Origin: Candidatus Thioglobus sp.
Lineage (GTDB): Bacteria; Pseudomonadota; Gammaproteobacteria; PS1; Pseudothioglobaceae
Assembly (NCBI RefSeq): GCF_029243085.1
Contig: NZ_JAQWSS010000037.1
Span: forward strand, 1 to 44,467
DNA: 44,467 nt
Direction: 5' to 3'
Position 1 is the stretch's first letter, and each line of letters starts with the position of its first letter. The position numbers and the translations under genes were made by a program. The notes below the pieces were generated by a model. The model had not been told where the DNA came from. It worked only from the letters and a program-made list of their open reading frames with translations, and did not search any database. This document shows positions 27,354 to 37,487 of this stretch, piece after piece.

Positions 27354-30300
27354 TTACCCACGAGAGTTTTTTCTGAATTTTCCCATCCAATTGATAAATT
27401 CATAGTTAATCAAGTATAGGCAGGGTAGCAAAATAAGCGTCATTAATGTGCCAAACAATAAGCCATAACCCAATGCTAATGCCATTGGTTGCAAGATGTA
27501 GTCGGTTCCGCCAATACCATAAGCCAATGGAATAATGCCTGCTAGTGTCGTCAAACTGGTTAATACTACCGCTCTAAGCCTATCTTTAGCACCCTTGACA
27601 ATCCATTGGTGCAATGACATTTTATTGACGACTTTATTCTTAAGATAATTTAAATGTGAGACGAGCACCAAAGAGTCATTAACAATCACCCCTACGAGTG
27701 CCAAAACACCTAATATCGCAAAGAAACTCAACGTTTCTCCATGAAAAAAGAATGCCCAGATAACACCAATAACTGAAAAAGGAATGGCGCTCAGGATTAG
27801 CAATGGCTGTGTATATGAATTAAACAACAATACTAGCAATAAGAAAATACCAAATATAGCCATAATAAAGGCTTGCTTAAAACTAGCCATGGATTTCTTA
27901 GTTTCCTTAGCGCCACCTTCAGAAATAGCGCGTACCGATATAAAATTCTTCTCCAGATCTAATTGTGCCAAAGCCTCTTCCATAACAACAGCTGTAGAGG
28001 TTACTTCATCTTCAATGCTAGCACTCACCACAACTGATCGAAGGCCATTGTAATGATTAAAATCTGGCTCTCCAACAATCTCTCTAATACTAGAAAAATT
28101 ACTCAGTGGAATAACGCGACCTTGTTGATTGACTACCTTCAAAGATTGTATAAATGCTTCTGATTGCTGTAAATCGCCAAGATAAATTCGGAAATTAACA
28201 TCATTCTGCCCTTCTCTGATGTTGGTCACATTAATACCGGTAAAGGCGGCTCGAAGATAACGATTAACAGTGGTAAAGTCAATATTAAGACGAGCCATTT
28301 TTTCGAAATCAAGCTTAACTTCGATCCGATCTTTGCCCGGATCGTCATCTCGATTGACGTTAGTTACCCCAGATAAATTTAATAAAATCTCTTCTAATTG
28401 ATCTGCAGCACGCTTATTTTCATTGCTATCTTGACCAATTAAGTTAATTTCAATATCTTCACCTTGGGGAGGGCCTGGTCTTCTTACAGAAAACTTTAAT
28501 TTTTCTATTTGGTCAATTTCAGCGGCCCCTGCTTTTAATGATTTCAGAATTGTTTTAGAATCTTGAACTCGTTGTGAAGCAGGCGTTAACTCAATGGTAA
28601 ATTTGGCCTTATGAGAAAAGTATTTACCCACATCGGTCGTAACTGAAACTAGCTCATCACCAACAACACGAGTAATTAACAACTCTACTTGTTTTGCTTT
28701 AGCCTCAGTATTAACTAATGAAGATCCAATTGGCATCGTCATACGTGCACTGATAGTATCTACACCCACTGATGGAAATAAAGAAAATTTCATTTGTGTC
28801 GTAGCAAAATACAATGAGAATGCTAGCACCATACTAAAAATTATTACCACCCAATAACGCAGTTTTAAAATTTTAGTTAAAAATAGCTCAAATTTATCTT
28901 CAAAATATTCAAACCAATTGTGTTGCTTTTGTTTCTCTGTTGCACTGGCTAAATGCGCAGGGAGCGCCAAAGATACTTCTAAAAAAGATAAAACCAAAGC
29001 AAAGATAACCACTATTGGAATGACATAAATAAACTTACCCATCGTGCCACCCATCAAAAACATAGATGAAAATGCTAATATCGTGGTCAAAATAGTTGTT
29101 ACCACTGGCATGATAACACGCTTAAATCCTTGAACAGCAGACTCAAACCGATTTACGCCTACTTGCTTATAATGATGAATACTCTCTGCAACAATGATTG
29201 AATCATCTACTACAATGCCGAGCACTAAAATCATCGCCGCTAATGATACTAGGTTGATTGTTTCACCTGTGATACCAAGTAGCGCTACGGTTCCAAGAAG
29301 GCTGACAGGTAGGCTGATTGCCACCCAGAAGGCCGTTTTGAAAGATAAAAATATACCTAGTACTACTAACACCATTAGCAGACCAATGAGTCCATTATTG
29401 ATCACAATTTCCAAACGATTTCTAACGTATTTAGATAAGTCTGAAGAATAAAAGATATCAATCTGATTGTTGTGTTTGATGATCATATCGTTCATATGAT
29501 TCTTAACCAAGTCAACTGTGGTTATAACATCAGCTTGTGCTTGTTTTTTTACAAGCAAAATAAAACCCTTCTTGCCATTCACTCGAACAATGGATTTTTC
29601 TTCAACATTGCCACTTTTAATATTGGCAATATCTTTTAGTCGAACCACCAAGCCTTCAAATGTAGATTTAACAATAACGTCACCAACATCGTCAGCCGCA
29701 TCAAATTTTGATAAAACAACAATGGTTTTTTCGTGTTGGCGTTGGTGATTACTGCCCACCGTATAACGCTGATTTCGTTGAGTAATCGCATTCATCACTT
29801 GCGGCAATGACAATTCAAATTGATAGAGTTTTTCAGGATCGATATGAATTTGAATTTCTTTATCCAAATAACCTTGCTTGTTAACCTCAGAGACGCCATC
29901 AATCAGTTCAATTGATTTAGCCAGATCATCTACGACATTTCTAAGTCGTGCATAATCTAACTGCTCACTACCAATACTGATTTTTAACACACTTTTTCGT
30001 GAAGTTTTACGATCAGTGACTCTTGGCAAATCAACCACTTCTTCAGGCAAGGATTTGATGCGATTAACCGCATTGCGAATCTCTTGCTTGAGCTCTGAAA
30101 TGTCACTAACATCTTGCGAAAGTGTCACAACAATGGAAGAGGTTCCGGCTCGTGAAGTTGAAGTGAACTTATCAATACCGGAAATATTGCTTAACTCATC
30201 TTCAATAACATTCGTGATATTTTGCTCAACATCTTCAGGAGAAGCGCCTGGGTACGATGTAACAATAGACATCACTTCAAAATCCACTGCAGGAAATTGA

Positions 30301-30407
30301 TCGCGCTGTATATGGTTAAGACTCAATAAGCCAAGCGCAATAACACTGATGGTAAATGCCAGTGCTAGTTTCTTTTGACGAACTAAAAACTCAAGAATAC
30401 TGTTCAT
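27354..30407 (-). CDS. RND-family efflux transporter permease
   Basis: A 1017-residue inner-membrane RND permease of the hydrophobe/amphiphile efflux type (AcrB-like). The first TM helix is at residues 13-30, followed by a large periplasmic loop starting YPGASPEDVEQNI. TM4 has the proton-relay Asp pair in GIVVDDSIIVAESI (around residue 400). TM10 has GVIVNDSLVLVSHL. Family members pump out toxic compounds, or lipid-like molecules in some branches, using the proton gradient. No periplasmic adaptor or outer-membrane channel gene is beside it, so the substrate and partners are unknown. Confidence 0.93.
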   Translation of the reverse strand: MNSILEFLVRQKKLALAFTISVIALGLLSLNHIQRDQFPAVDFEVMSIVTSYPGASPEDVEQNITNVIEDELSNISGIDKFTSTSRAGTSSIVVTLSQDVSDISELKQEIRNAVNRIKSLPEEVVDLPRVTDRKTSRKSVLKISIGSEQLDYARLRNVVDDLAKSIELIDGVSEVNKQGYLDKEIQIHIDPEKLYQFELSLPQVMNAITQRNQRYTVGSNHQRQHEKTIVVLSKFDAADDVGDVIVKSTFEGLVVRLKDIANIKSGNVEEKSIVRVNGKKGFILLVKKQAQADVITTVDLVKNHMNDMIIKHNNQIDIFYSSDLSKYVRNRLEIVINNGLIGLLMVLVVLGIFLSFKTAFWVAISLPVSLLGTVALLGITGETINLVSLAAMILVLGIVVDDSIIVAESIHHYKQVGVNRFESAVQGFKRVIMPVVTTILTTILAFSSMFLMGGTMGKFIYVIPIVVIFALVLSFLEVSLALPAHLASATEKQKQHNWFEYFEDKFELFLTKILKLRYWVVIIFSMVLAFSLYFATTQMKFSLFPSVGVDTISARMTMPIGSSLVNTEAKAKQVELLITRVVGDELVSVTTDVGKYFSHKAKFTIELTPASQRVQDSKTILKSLKAGAAEIDQIEKLKFSVRRPGPPQGEDIEINLIGQDSNENKRAADQLEEILLNLSGVTNVNRDDDPGKDRIEVKLDFEKMARLNIDFTTVNRYLRAAFTGINVTNIREGQNDVNFRIYLGDLQQSEAFIQSLKVVNQQGRVIPLSNFSSIREIVGEPDFNHYNGLRSVVVSASIEDEVTSTAVVMEEALAQLDLEKNFISVRAISEGGAKETKKSMASFKQAFIMAIFGIFLLLVLLFNSYTQPLLILSAIPFSVIGVIWAFFFHGETLSFFAILGVLALVGVIVNDSLVLVSHLNYLKNKVVNKMSLHQWIVKGAKDRLRAVVLTSLTTLAGIIPLAYGIGGTDYILQPMALALGYGLLFGTLMTLILLPCLYLINYEFINWMGKFRKNSRG

Positions 30408-30461
30408 AAGTCAACAGTATACCAAGGCTAAAGTTTATCTGGCCTTAGTGTGTTTAGAAAT

Positions 30462-32273
30462 TTACTTACCGCGTGAACGCTTACGCTCAACTTCCTTAAG
30501 CAGTCGCTTACGAATACGAGTGAAGTTTGGTGTAATTTCTACCAATTCATCGTCATCAATAAATTCTAGAGCTTGTTCAAGATCTAATTTAATTGCAGGT
30601 GTTAACGATACTGCTTCATCTGTACCAGAGGCACGTACGTTAGTTAATTGCTTACCTTTCATCACATTGATCACAAGATCTTTGTCACGCGCATGAATAC
30701 CAACAACCATACCTTCGTAGACTTCCGTATTGTGCTCAACAAAGAATTTACCACTCTTTTGTAGGTTAAAGATAGCATAAGCAACAGCCTTACCTTGATT
30801 CATTGAGATTAATGAACCATTTGAACGCTGACCAATATCACCTGGCTTTTGTGGTTTGTATGAATCAAAGGTTGAGTTCATTAAGCCAGTACCAGTTGTT
30901 GCTGTTAAAAACTCTGTTCTAAAACCAATTAAACCACGAGCAGGAATGTTAAAGTCTAATTTAACACGGCCATTACCATCCGGCTCCATGTTAGTTAATT
31001 CACCCTTACGCTCACCCAATTTTTCCATCACTGTACCCTGGTGCTGAGTTTCAACATCAACACTTAGATCTTCAAATGGTTCGCAAACAACGCCATCAAT
31101 CTCTTTTAAGATAACTTGTGGACGACCCACAGCCAACTCAAAGCCTTCACGACGCATGGTTTCAATTAGTACCGATAAGTGTAATTCACCACGGCCCGAT
31201 ACAATAAATTCTGATGGATCTTTAGTGTCTGCAACACGAAGGGCTACGTTGTAAATAAGCTCTTTATCTAGACGATCACGAATGTTTCTTGAAGTAATAT
31301 ACTTACCATCCTGACCTGCAAAAGGCGAGTCGTTAACTCTAAAGGCCATTGATACTGTTGGTTCATCGACACTTAATGGTGGCAGTGCTTCAATAGTTTC
31401 AGGGTCACACAATGTGTCAGAAATTGAGAGGCCTTCAATACCCGTAACACAAACAATATTACCTGCTTCAGAAGCATTAGTATCTACCTTATCAAGACCT
31501 AGAAAGCCTTGAAGGTTGGCAATTTTAGCTTTTCTTTCAACGCCATCTGCACCAACAACTACCACCTGTTGGTTCTTTTTGATCGTACCACGAGTAACTC
31601 GGCCAATACCAATTGCACCCACAAATGATGAATAATCTAGTGCAGTGATTTGCATTTGCAATGGTGATACAACATCTACTTCTGGTGCTTTCACATGTTC
31701 AACAATAGTTTCGAACATTGGCAACATGTCACCTTCACGCACATCGTCTTCCAAAGAGGCATATCCGTTAATACTAGAAGAGTAAATAACTGGAAAATCT
31801 AGTTGTTCATCAGTTGCGCCTAATTGATCAAATAACTCAAACACTTGATCAATTACCCAATCAGGGCGGGCTGCATCTTTATCAATCTTGTTAACTACAA
31901 CAATTGGACTAAGGCCTTGTTCAAAAGCTTTTTTAGTTACAAAACGCGTTTGCGGCATAGGGCCTTCTTGCGCATCAACTAATAATAATACCGAATCCAC
32001 CATAGATAGCACACGCTCAACTTCACCACCAAAATCGGCGTGTCCCGGGGTGTCTACAATGTTAATGTGATAATCTTTCCACTTAATAGCAGTATTCTTA
32101 GAAGAAATGGTAATGCCACGCTCTTTTTCAAGGTCGTTTGAATCCATCATACGGTCAGATGACTCGAAGCGATCGTCGAACGTTTCTGATTGCTCCAATA
32201 ATTTGTCAACTAAGGTTGTTTTACCGTGGTCAACGTGAGCAATAATGGCGATGTTTCTAAGTTTAGTATTCAT
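30462..32273 (-). CDS. typA: Ribosome-associated GTPase TypA/BipA
   Basis: A 603-residue translational GTPase of the TypA/BipA family, which binds 70S ribosomes and helps large-subunit assembly at low temperature or under stress. The G domain shows [15 protein letters not shown] (G1), [10 protein letters not shown] (G2), [14 protein letters not shown] (G3) and [10 protein letters not shown] (G4). EF-G-like domains II, III and V follow, then the TypA-specific C-terminal domain ([18 protein letters not shown]). Length and order match the family. No Shine-Dalgarno site is evident. It diverges from rlmE and lies 54 bp upstream of the permease gene. Confidence 0.97.
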   Translation of the reverse strand: MNTKLRNIAIIAHVDHGKTTLVDKLLEQSETFDDRFESSDRMMDSNDLEKERGITISSKNTAIKWKDYHINIVDTPGHADFGGEVERVLSMVDSVLLLVDAQEGPMPQTRFVTKKAFEQGLSPIVVVNKIDKDAARPDWVIDQVFELFDQLGATDEQLDFPVIYSSSINGYASLEDDVREGDMLPMFETIVEHVKAPEVDVVSPLQMQITALDYSSFVGAIGIGRVTRGTIKKNQQVVVVGADGVERKAKIANLQGFLGLDKVDTNASEAGNIVCVTGIEGLSISDTLCDPETIEALPPLSVDEPTVSMAFRVNDSPFAGQDGKYITSRNIRDRLDKELIYNVALRVADTKDPSEFIVSGRGELHLSVLIETMRREGFELAVGRPQVILKEIDGVVCEPFEDLSVDVETQHQGTVMEKLGERKGELTNMEPDGNGRVKLDFNIPARGLIGFRTEFLTATTGTGLMNSTFDSYKPQKPGDIGQRSNGSLISMNQGKAVAYAIFNLQKSGKFFVEHNTEVYEGMVVGIHARDKDLVINVMKGKQLTNVRASGTDEAVSLTPAIKLDLEQALEFIDDDELVEITPNFTRIRKRLLKEVERKRSRGK

Positions 32274-32321
32274 GCGTATGAGAATGATTCGAAAAAGACA
32301 CTATTATCCCCTAAGTCTCTT

Positions 32322-32351
32322 ATAATATTATGATTTATTAATGTGAATCAA
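32322..32351 (-). promoter_or_regulatory. Possible typA promoter in the divergent typA-rlmE gap
   Basis: On the minus strand TTGATT and TATTAT are 18 bases apart, about 50 bases before the typA start. A TATAAT at 32321-32326 on the plus strand overlaps the same bases and could serve rlmE, though without a good -35. The AT-rich context makes both only tentative. Confidence 0.3.
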
Positions 32352-32364
32352 TCACTTAAGACTT

Positions 32365-32982
32365 ATGGCTAAAAAAGGCTCCTCAGGTCGCTGGATGAGC
32401 GAACATCTAAGTGATGAATATGTCAAGCGTGCGCAGAAAGAAGGCTATCGCTCTCGTGCCGTTTACAAACTGACAGAAATTATCGACAAAGATAAATTTA
32501 TTAAACCTGGTGATCGTGTACTAGATTTAGGTGCAGCACCTGGGGGCTGGAGTCAAGTAGCGATTAAAATTGTGGGTGGTAGTGGCCAGGTAATTGCAAG
32601 TGACATCTTGGATATTGAGCCCATAGATGATGTGGATTTTTTATGTGGTGACTTTACCGAAGAGTCTGTTTATGAGGAACTACTTGGATTAACAGGTGGT
32701 AAAAAAATCGATGTGGTGTTGAGTGATATGGCGCCAAATATGAGCGGCCAGCTATCAGTTGACCTGCCAAAGTCTATGTATTTATGTGAATTAGCCCTTG
32801 ATATGGCGATTAAAACTTTAACTCCTAATGGCACTTTCTTTATCAAAGTGTTTCAAGGTGCAGGATTTGATGAATATGTTAAATCGTGTCGATCAGCATT
32901 TTCCAAAGTCATCATTCGTAAACCAAAAGCCTCTCGTGCCAGATCTAAAGAAGTATATTTACTAGCAACTACGCTAAAATAA
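32365..32982 (+). CDS. rlmE: 23S rRNA 2'-O-ribose methyltransferase RlmE
   Basis: RlmE (FtsJ/RrmJ) methylates the 2'-OH of U2552 in the 50S A-loop. The 205-residue protein has the start [21 protein letters not shown], the SAM motif [26 protein letters not shown], and the K-D-K-E catalytic set ending in FFIKVFQG and RSKEVYL. In E. coli this gene is followed by ftsH; here ispB follows after four bases. The heat-shock regulation known in E. coli cannot be confirmed, as no sigma-32 site is visible upstream. Confidence 0.97.
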   Translation: MAKKGSSGRWMSEHLSDEYVKRAQKEGYRSRAVYKLTEIIDKDKFIKPGDRVLDLGAAPGGWSQVAIKIVGGSGQVIASDILDIEPIDDVDFLCGDFTEESVYEELLGLTGGKKIDVVLSDMAPNMSGQLSVDLPKSMYLCELALDMAIKTLTPNGTFFIKVFQGAGFDEYVKSCRSAFSKVIIRKPKASRARSKEVYLLATTLK

Positions 32983-32986
32983 CAGC

Positions 32987-33958
32987 ATGAAAAATTTTGA
33001 CGACATTCGCACATTACTAAAAGATGATTTAAAAAAAACTGACGTCATTCTTCAAAATCGCCTTAGCTCCAATGTTGCTCTGATTAATCAAATGAGTAGT
33101 TATATTATCGGTGCTGGTGGCAAGCGCTTACGTCCACTGCTACTACTATTATGTGCTCGCGCCACTAACTACCAAGGCGAACATCACCGACTTATGGCTG
33201 TGGTAATTGAGCTAATCCATACGGCAACGCTATTACACGATGATATTGTTGATGAATCATCAACACGCCGTGGCAAAGACACAGCTAACGAAGTTTGGGG
33301 CAATGCAGCTAGCGTACTAGTAGGTGATTTTCTCTATTCACGCGCATTTGAAATGATGGTAGAGCCTGGCTCAATGAAGATTATGCAAATCCTCTCCAAA
33401 GCAACCAATGAAATCGCTCAAGGTGAGGTGTTACAATTACTAAATTGTCAAAATTCAGAGTTAACACAAGACGAGTATTTTCAAGTTATTGAACGAAAAA
33501 CTGCAGTACTATTTCAAGCAGCCACTCAAATTGGTGGCATTCTATCTAATGTCAATGAAAAACAAGAGTTGGCGCTTAAAAATTACGGCTTACACTTAGG
33601 TAACGCTTTTCAAATTATTGATGACGTGCTAGATTACGAATCTGACTTTGAAACCATGGGTAAAGAAGTGGGTGATGATCTTAGTGAAGGAAAAACCACA
33701 TTACCAATGATCTACGCTCTGGCCAACACTTCGGGTGCTGACAGGCAATTATTAGAAGATGCGATTAACAACGCCGACAACAGTAAAATTACTGAGGTTA
33801 TTACAATATTGCAATCTGTTGATGCATTTGGGTATACGCGTCAGCAGGCTAAAAATTCTGCAGACCTAGCCAAAGCCGCTTTGGATGATATTCAAACATC
33901 ACCATACAAAGAAGCGCTCATCTTGCTGTGTGATCTTTCTCTTCAGCGCAAATCATAG
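32987..33958 (+). CDS. ispB: Octaprenyl/long-chain polyprenyl diphosphate synthase
   Basis: A 323-residue trans-prenyltransferase making the polyprenyl side chain for ubiquinone from FPP and IPP. The first Asp-rich motif is LLHDDIVDESSTRRG and the second is IIDDVLDYESD, each with its surrounding conserved Arg/Lys residues (GGKRLRPLLLLL). The exact chain length is not readable, but the absence of bulky residues before the first motif fits a long product. The stop overlaps the dinG GTG by one base (TAGTG). It uses precursors that dxs and ispG in this window help make. Confidence 0.92.
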   Translation: MKNFDDIRTLLKDDLKKTDVILQNRLSSNVALINQMSSYIIGAGGKRLRPLLLLLCARATNYQGEHHRLMAVVIELIHTATLLHDDIVDESSTRRGKDTANEVWGNAASVLVGDFLYSRAFEMMVEPGSMKIMQILSKATNEIAQGEVLQLLNCQNSELTQDEYFQVIERKTAVLFQAATQIGGILSNVNEKQELALKNYGLHLGNAFQIIDDVLDYESDFETMGKEVGDDLSEGKTTLPMIYALANTSGADRQLLEDAINNADNSKITEVITILQSVDAFGYTRQQAKNSADLAKAALDDIQTSPYKEALILLCDLSLQRKS

Positions 33959-36018
33959 TGTTATCAGACGAACTAAAGGCTGTAATTAAAGATTCTTTTG
34001 TTGCGTTAAAATCTGACATGACAGATTTTAGAGTTCGCCCTTCGCAAAATAAAATGATTGCAGAAGTCTCCAAAACACTCTCTGGTGATTATCAAGATTC
34101 CAATAGAATTCTGTGTGTCGAAGCACCAACAGGTACTGGAAAAACCTTTGCGTATTTGCTTGGCAGTATTCCAATTGCCAAAGCCAACAAAAAGAAACTG
34201 ATTGTCTCTAGTGCCAATGTAGCCCTACAAGAACAATTATTATTGAAAGACCTTCCCAAAGCGCAAAAATATTGCCAGGTTGATTTTGAATATGCGCTGG
34301 TTAAGGGTCGATCTCGTTATGTTTGTATTCGAAACCTGATTAATCTATGTGAGGATAGCGCATCTGAAGGTGCGCTTTTTGACTCCAGTCTATTGTTTGA
34401 CGAACCCCCTGGTAAATATCAATTAGAGGCGATGTCTGAACTACTAGAAGATTATTCAGCAAAAAAATGGAATGGTGAAATTGATGACCTAATGCGCACA
34501 CCTGATCATGATATTTGGCAAAAGATTAATTGCAATCGTTTCACTTGCACTGCTAAGAGTTGTGAATTCTACCAAGATTGTGCATTTTTCAAAGCGCGTA
34601 AACAAATCACTCAGGCTGATGTTATTGTTGCCAATCATGACTTAGTATTGGCTGACTTGGCAACTGGAAACACGGTTTTGCCAGACGTTGAAGAGTCTAT
34701 TTTTATTTTTGATGAGGCGCATCATTTAAGCTCAAAAGCCTTATCGCACTTTTCATTGAGCACTGGCACTGAATTTATAAAGACCAGTATTCGTCAAGTC
34801 AAAAGTGTTAGTGATCAAATGTGCGCTATTACCGAGCAAGTTGCGCCAGAGATTAATATCAAACAGATAGACGACTATTTAACTGACCTAGGCGTCCTTT
34901 TTAAAACGCTAGAATTTGACGAGGATGTGCATTTGTTTAACCAAGGGCAAGTTGATGATTCAGTCAAAACCATTGGTCAGAATTTGTTTATCTCGGTAGG
35001 CAATATCCAAAATAAATTTAGCACTCTTAGAGAATCTTGGTCTGATTTTTTGAAAATTAAACTCTTAGATAAAGCTATTAGCGATCCTATTAACAATGCA
35101 AGTGGTGAATGTGAACAACACCTAAATGGCATTGTTGAACTCCTTTCTTCTTTTTTACAAAATGATGATAGCTCACACTCACCTCACTCCAGATGGATTG
35201 AAAAAAATACACTCGCCAATAAAAAAACTAACTACAGTTTATGTAGTGCTCAAACCGATATTTCTAACAATTTAAATACACTCATTTGGTCAAAAGCATC
35301 AGGCGCAATTCTTACCTCAGCAACGCTAACATCATTAGGCAGCTTTAATCGACTTAATAGCCAGCTTGGTTTAATAAAAGCCAATAATCAATACTTACGC
35401 CTACCGTCACCTTTTAAATTTGAAAAAGTTGATTTTATTGTCGCAAAATTTAAATCTAACCCAACCCAAGTGTACGACCATACACAAGAAGTAGCCAGTC
35501 AACTGGTAAAACGTATTAACAACAATGAAGGCTCTTTAATTTTGTTTGCCTCTAACAAACAAATGCAAATGGTGGCCGATATGGTTGAATCAAAACTTGA
35601 TTGTGATTTATTCATACAAGGTGAATATCCAAAGAAAACCATTTTAGAAAAACACATGACTTTGCGTAAACAAGGCAAGGGTAGTGTTATATTTGGTTTA
35701 GATAGTTTTGCCGAAGGTGTTGACCTTAAAGGTGATAACTTAACTCACGTTATTATTATTAAATTGCGCTTTAGTGTTCCCACCTCACCCATTGATAAAA
35801 CATTGGCAGATTACCTTCAATCAAAAAATCGAAATCCATTTATGGAAATCTCTTTGCCAGATGCCTCTTTACGACTTATCCAGGCTTGCGGACGACTCAT
35901 TCGTACGGAAGTTGACACTGGCAAGATTACTATTTTTGACAATCGACTAACCACTAAATTCTATGGCAAACAACTATTAGCCGCCCTACCTAATTACAAC
36001 ATTATTATTGAATCTTAA
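33958..36018 (+). CDS. dinG: ATP-dependent DNA helicase DinG
   Basis: A 686-residue XPD-like superfamily 2 helicase that matches E. coli DinG in layout and local sequence. DinG unwinds 5'-tailed DNA, D-loops and R-loops. Walker A is EAPTGTGKT and the DEAH box is FDEAHH. The [4Fe-4S] cluster cysteines are in RYVCIRN and across FTCTAKSCEFYQDC. Late motifs include GLDSFAEGVDLKG and QACGRLIR. The start is GTG, overlapping the ispB stop. Its stop overlaps the trkH stop on the other strand within the palindrome TTAA. No LexA site was noticed. Confidence 0.93.
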   Translation: MLSDELKAVIKDSFVALKSDMTDFRVRPSQNKMIAEVSKTLSGDYQDSNRILCVEAPTGTGKTFAYLLGSIPIAKANKKKLIVSSANVALQEQLLLKDLPKAQKYCQVDFEYALVKGRSRYVCIRNLINLCEDSASEGALFDSSLLFDEPPGKYQLEAMSELLEDYSAKKWNGEIDDLMRTPDHDIWQKINCNRFTCTAKSCEFYQDCAFFKARKQITQADVIVANHDLVLADLATGNTVLPDVEESIFIFDEAHHLSSKALSHFSLSTGTEFIKTSIRQVKSVSDQMCAITEQVAPEINIKQIDDYLTDLGVLFKTLEFDEDVHLFNQGQVDDSVKTIGQNLFISVGNIQNKFSTLRESWSDFLKIKLLDKAISDPINNASGECEQHLNGIVELLSSFLQNDDSSHSPHSRWIEKNTLANKKTNYSLCSAQTDISNNLNTLIWSKASGAILTSATLTSLGSFNRLNSQLGLIKANNQYLRLPSPFKFEKVDFIVAKFKSNPTQVYDHTQEVASQLVKRINNNEGSLILFASNKQMQMVADMVESKLDCDLFIQGEYPKKTILEKHMTLRKQGKGSVIFGLDSFAEGVDLKGDNLTHVIIIKLRFSVPTSPIDKTLADYLQSKNRNPFMEISLPDASLRLIQACGRLIRTEVDTGKITIFDNRLTTKFYGKQLLAALPNYNIIIES

Positions 36019-37463
36019 AAACGCCAGAAAGCTTTATGTAATAGCGCCATCAGAGTTAAGATTTCTAAACGACCCAGTAACATTGAAAAACTTAAAATCC
36101 ACTTGGCGCTTTCGCTAATTGAGGCGTAATTTTCAGCCACTTCACCCAGGCCCGGACCAAGATTGTTCATGCTTGCTGCTGTAGCTGAAAAACTTGTGAC
36201 CTGATCCATACCGGTAAACATTAAAGCGACCATGATTAAAATAAACGCAATCACGTAAAGAGAGAAAAACCCCCAAACTGAAACCAGAGTACTTTCAGCA
36301 ACACTACGCTGATTCAATTTGATATTTATTTGCGCATTAGGATGGATAAACTTCTTAATCTCTTTCATTGCCAATTTAAACATTAACAATACTCTTACGA
36401 CTTTAATACCACCACCTGTTGAGCCAGCGCAAGCGCCAATAAAACTAGCAAAAATCAGCATGACTGGCAATATTAATGGCCAAAGTGAAAAATTAGTCGA
36501 AGCAAACCCGGTTGTGGTTGCGATAGAAATACTTTGAAAAATACCATAACGTAACGCCTCCTCAGGGGTTTGATAGTAGCCACTATTCAACAAATATATT
36601 GAAATGATGGCAATCAGTACGCTTAACATTAACAGGTACGTTTGAAATTCGGCATCTTTAAAAAAAGCTAGAATGTTTTTCTTACGCCAAACAAAGAAGT
36701 GTAGTGAGAAATTAATACCTGCCAAAAACATAAAGACTACAGCAACAGACTCAATTGCAATAGAATCAAAATATCCTATTGACAAATCATGAGTGGAAAA
36801 GCCACCAATTGCAACTGTCGAATAACTATGCCCAATTGCATCAAACATATCCATTCCAGCATAATAATAAGCCAAAGCACAAACAACAGTAAAGCTTAGG
36901 TAAATCTTCCATAAGGCTTTAGCAGTTTGAGTTAACTTTGGGGTTAGTCGATCTTTTGAAATGCCACTAGATTCTGCATGATACAGCTCCATACCACCCA
37001 CACCCAACATTGGCAAAATAGCCACCGCTAATACAATGATACCCATACCACCAAGCCATTGTAATTGTTGACGGTAGTACAAAATTGCCATTGGCAGGTC
37101 ATCTAAACCTGACAAAATAGTTGCACCTGTTGTTGTCAATCCTGACATAGACTCAAAAAATGCATCTGAGAAAGTCATTCTTAATGATTCAGAAAGCAAG
37201 AATGGTATTGTTGCAAATAACGACAGTACAAACCAAAAACTGACGACAACCAATATTCCCTCGCGAATTCTAAAGTCCTTGGTTGACTTTCTAAAAGGCA
37301 AATAAAGCAGTAGACCACTTAAAAACGTCAGTAAGAAGGCTGTCAAAAAAGAGTGAGTTTCGTTTTGCTGATAGATAATATCAACTATAACAGGGGGTAA
37401 TTGGGTCAAACTAAACACCATTAATAATAAACCAATGGTTTTAAAAACAATACTAAATTGCAT
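36015..37463 (-). CDS. trkH: Trk potassium uptake membrane subunit TrkH
   Basis: TrkH forms the membrane pore for K+ uptake, gated by TrkA. The 482-residue protein is rich in TM segments. It has the four imperfect pore loops with the filter glycines: LTTTGATILSGLDD, YSTVAIGGFSTHD, ATTTGFASTNF and ASMNNLGPGLGEV. Length matches E. coli TrkH. It lies 24 bp downstream of trkA and is probably the last gene of an ntrY-ntrX-trkA-trkH operon. The stop overlaps the end of dinG, so no room remains for a terminator outside coding sequence. Confidence 0.96.
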   Translation of the reverse strand: MQFSIVFKTIGLLLMVFSLTQLPPVIVDIIYQQNETHSFLTAFLLTFLSGLLLYLPFRKSTKDFRIREGILVVVSFWFVLSLFATIPFLLSESLRMTFSDAFFESMSGLTTTGATILSGLDDLPMAILYYRQQLQWLGGMGIIVLAVAILPMLGVGGMELYHAESSGISKDRLTPKLTQTAKALWKIYLSFTVVCALAYYYAGMDMFDAIGHSYSTVAIGGFSTHDLSIGYFDSIAIESVAVVFMFLAGINFSLHFFVWRKKNILAFFKDAEFQTYLLMLSVLIAIISIYLLNSGYYQTPEEALRYGIFQSISIATTTGFASTNFSLWPLILPVMLIFASFIGACAGSTGGGIKVVRVLLMFKLAMKEIKKFIHPNAQINIKLNQRSVAESTLVSVWGFFSLYVIAFILIMVALMFTGMDQVTSFSATAASMNNLGPGLGEVAENYASISESAKWILSFSMLLGRLEILTLMALLHKAFWRF

Positions 37464-37487
37464 AATACATCCTAAATAAGGCTGACT

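Noticed and set aside
29194-30300. Several 76-94-residue plus-strand ORFs opposite the RND permease
   Set aside because: All are antisense shadows rich in Ser/Thr/Ile, with no ribosome-binding sites.
30424-30446. AAGGC/GCCTT inverted repeat between the permease gene and typA
   Set aside because: The stem is only five base pairs with a 13-base loop and no T-run follows on the minus strand.
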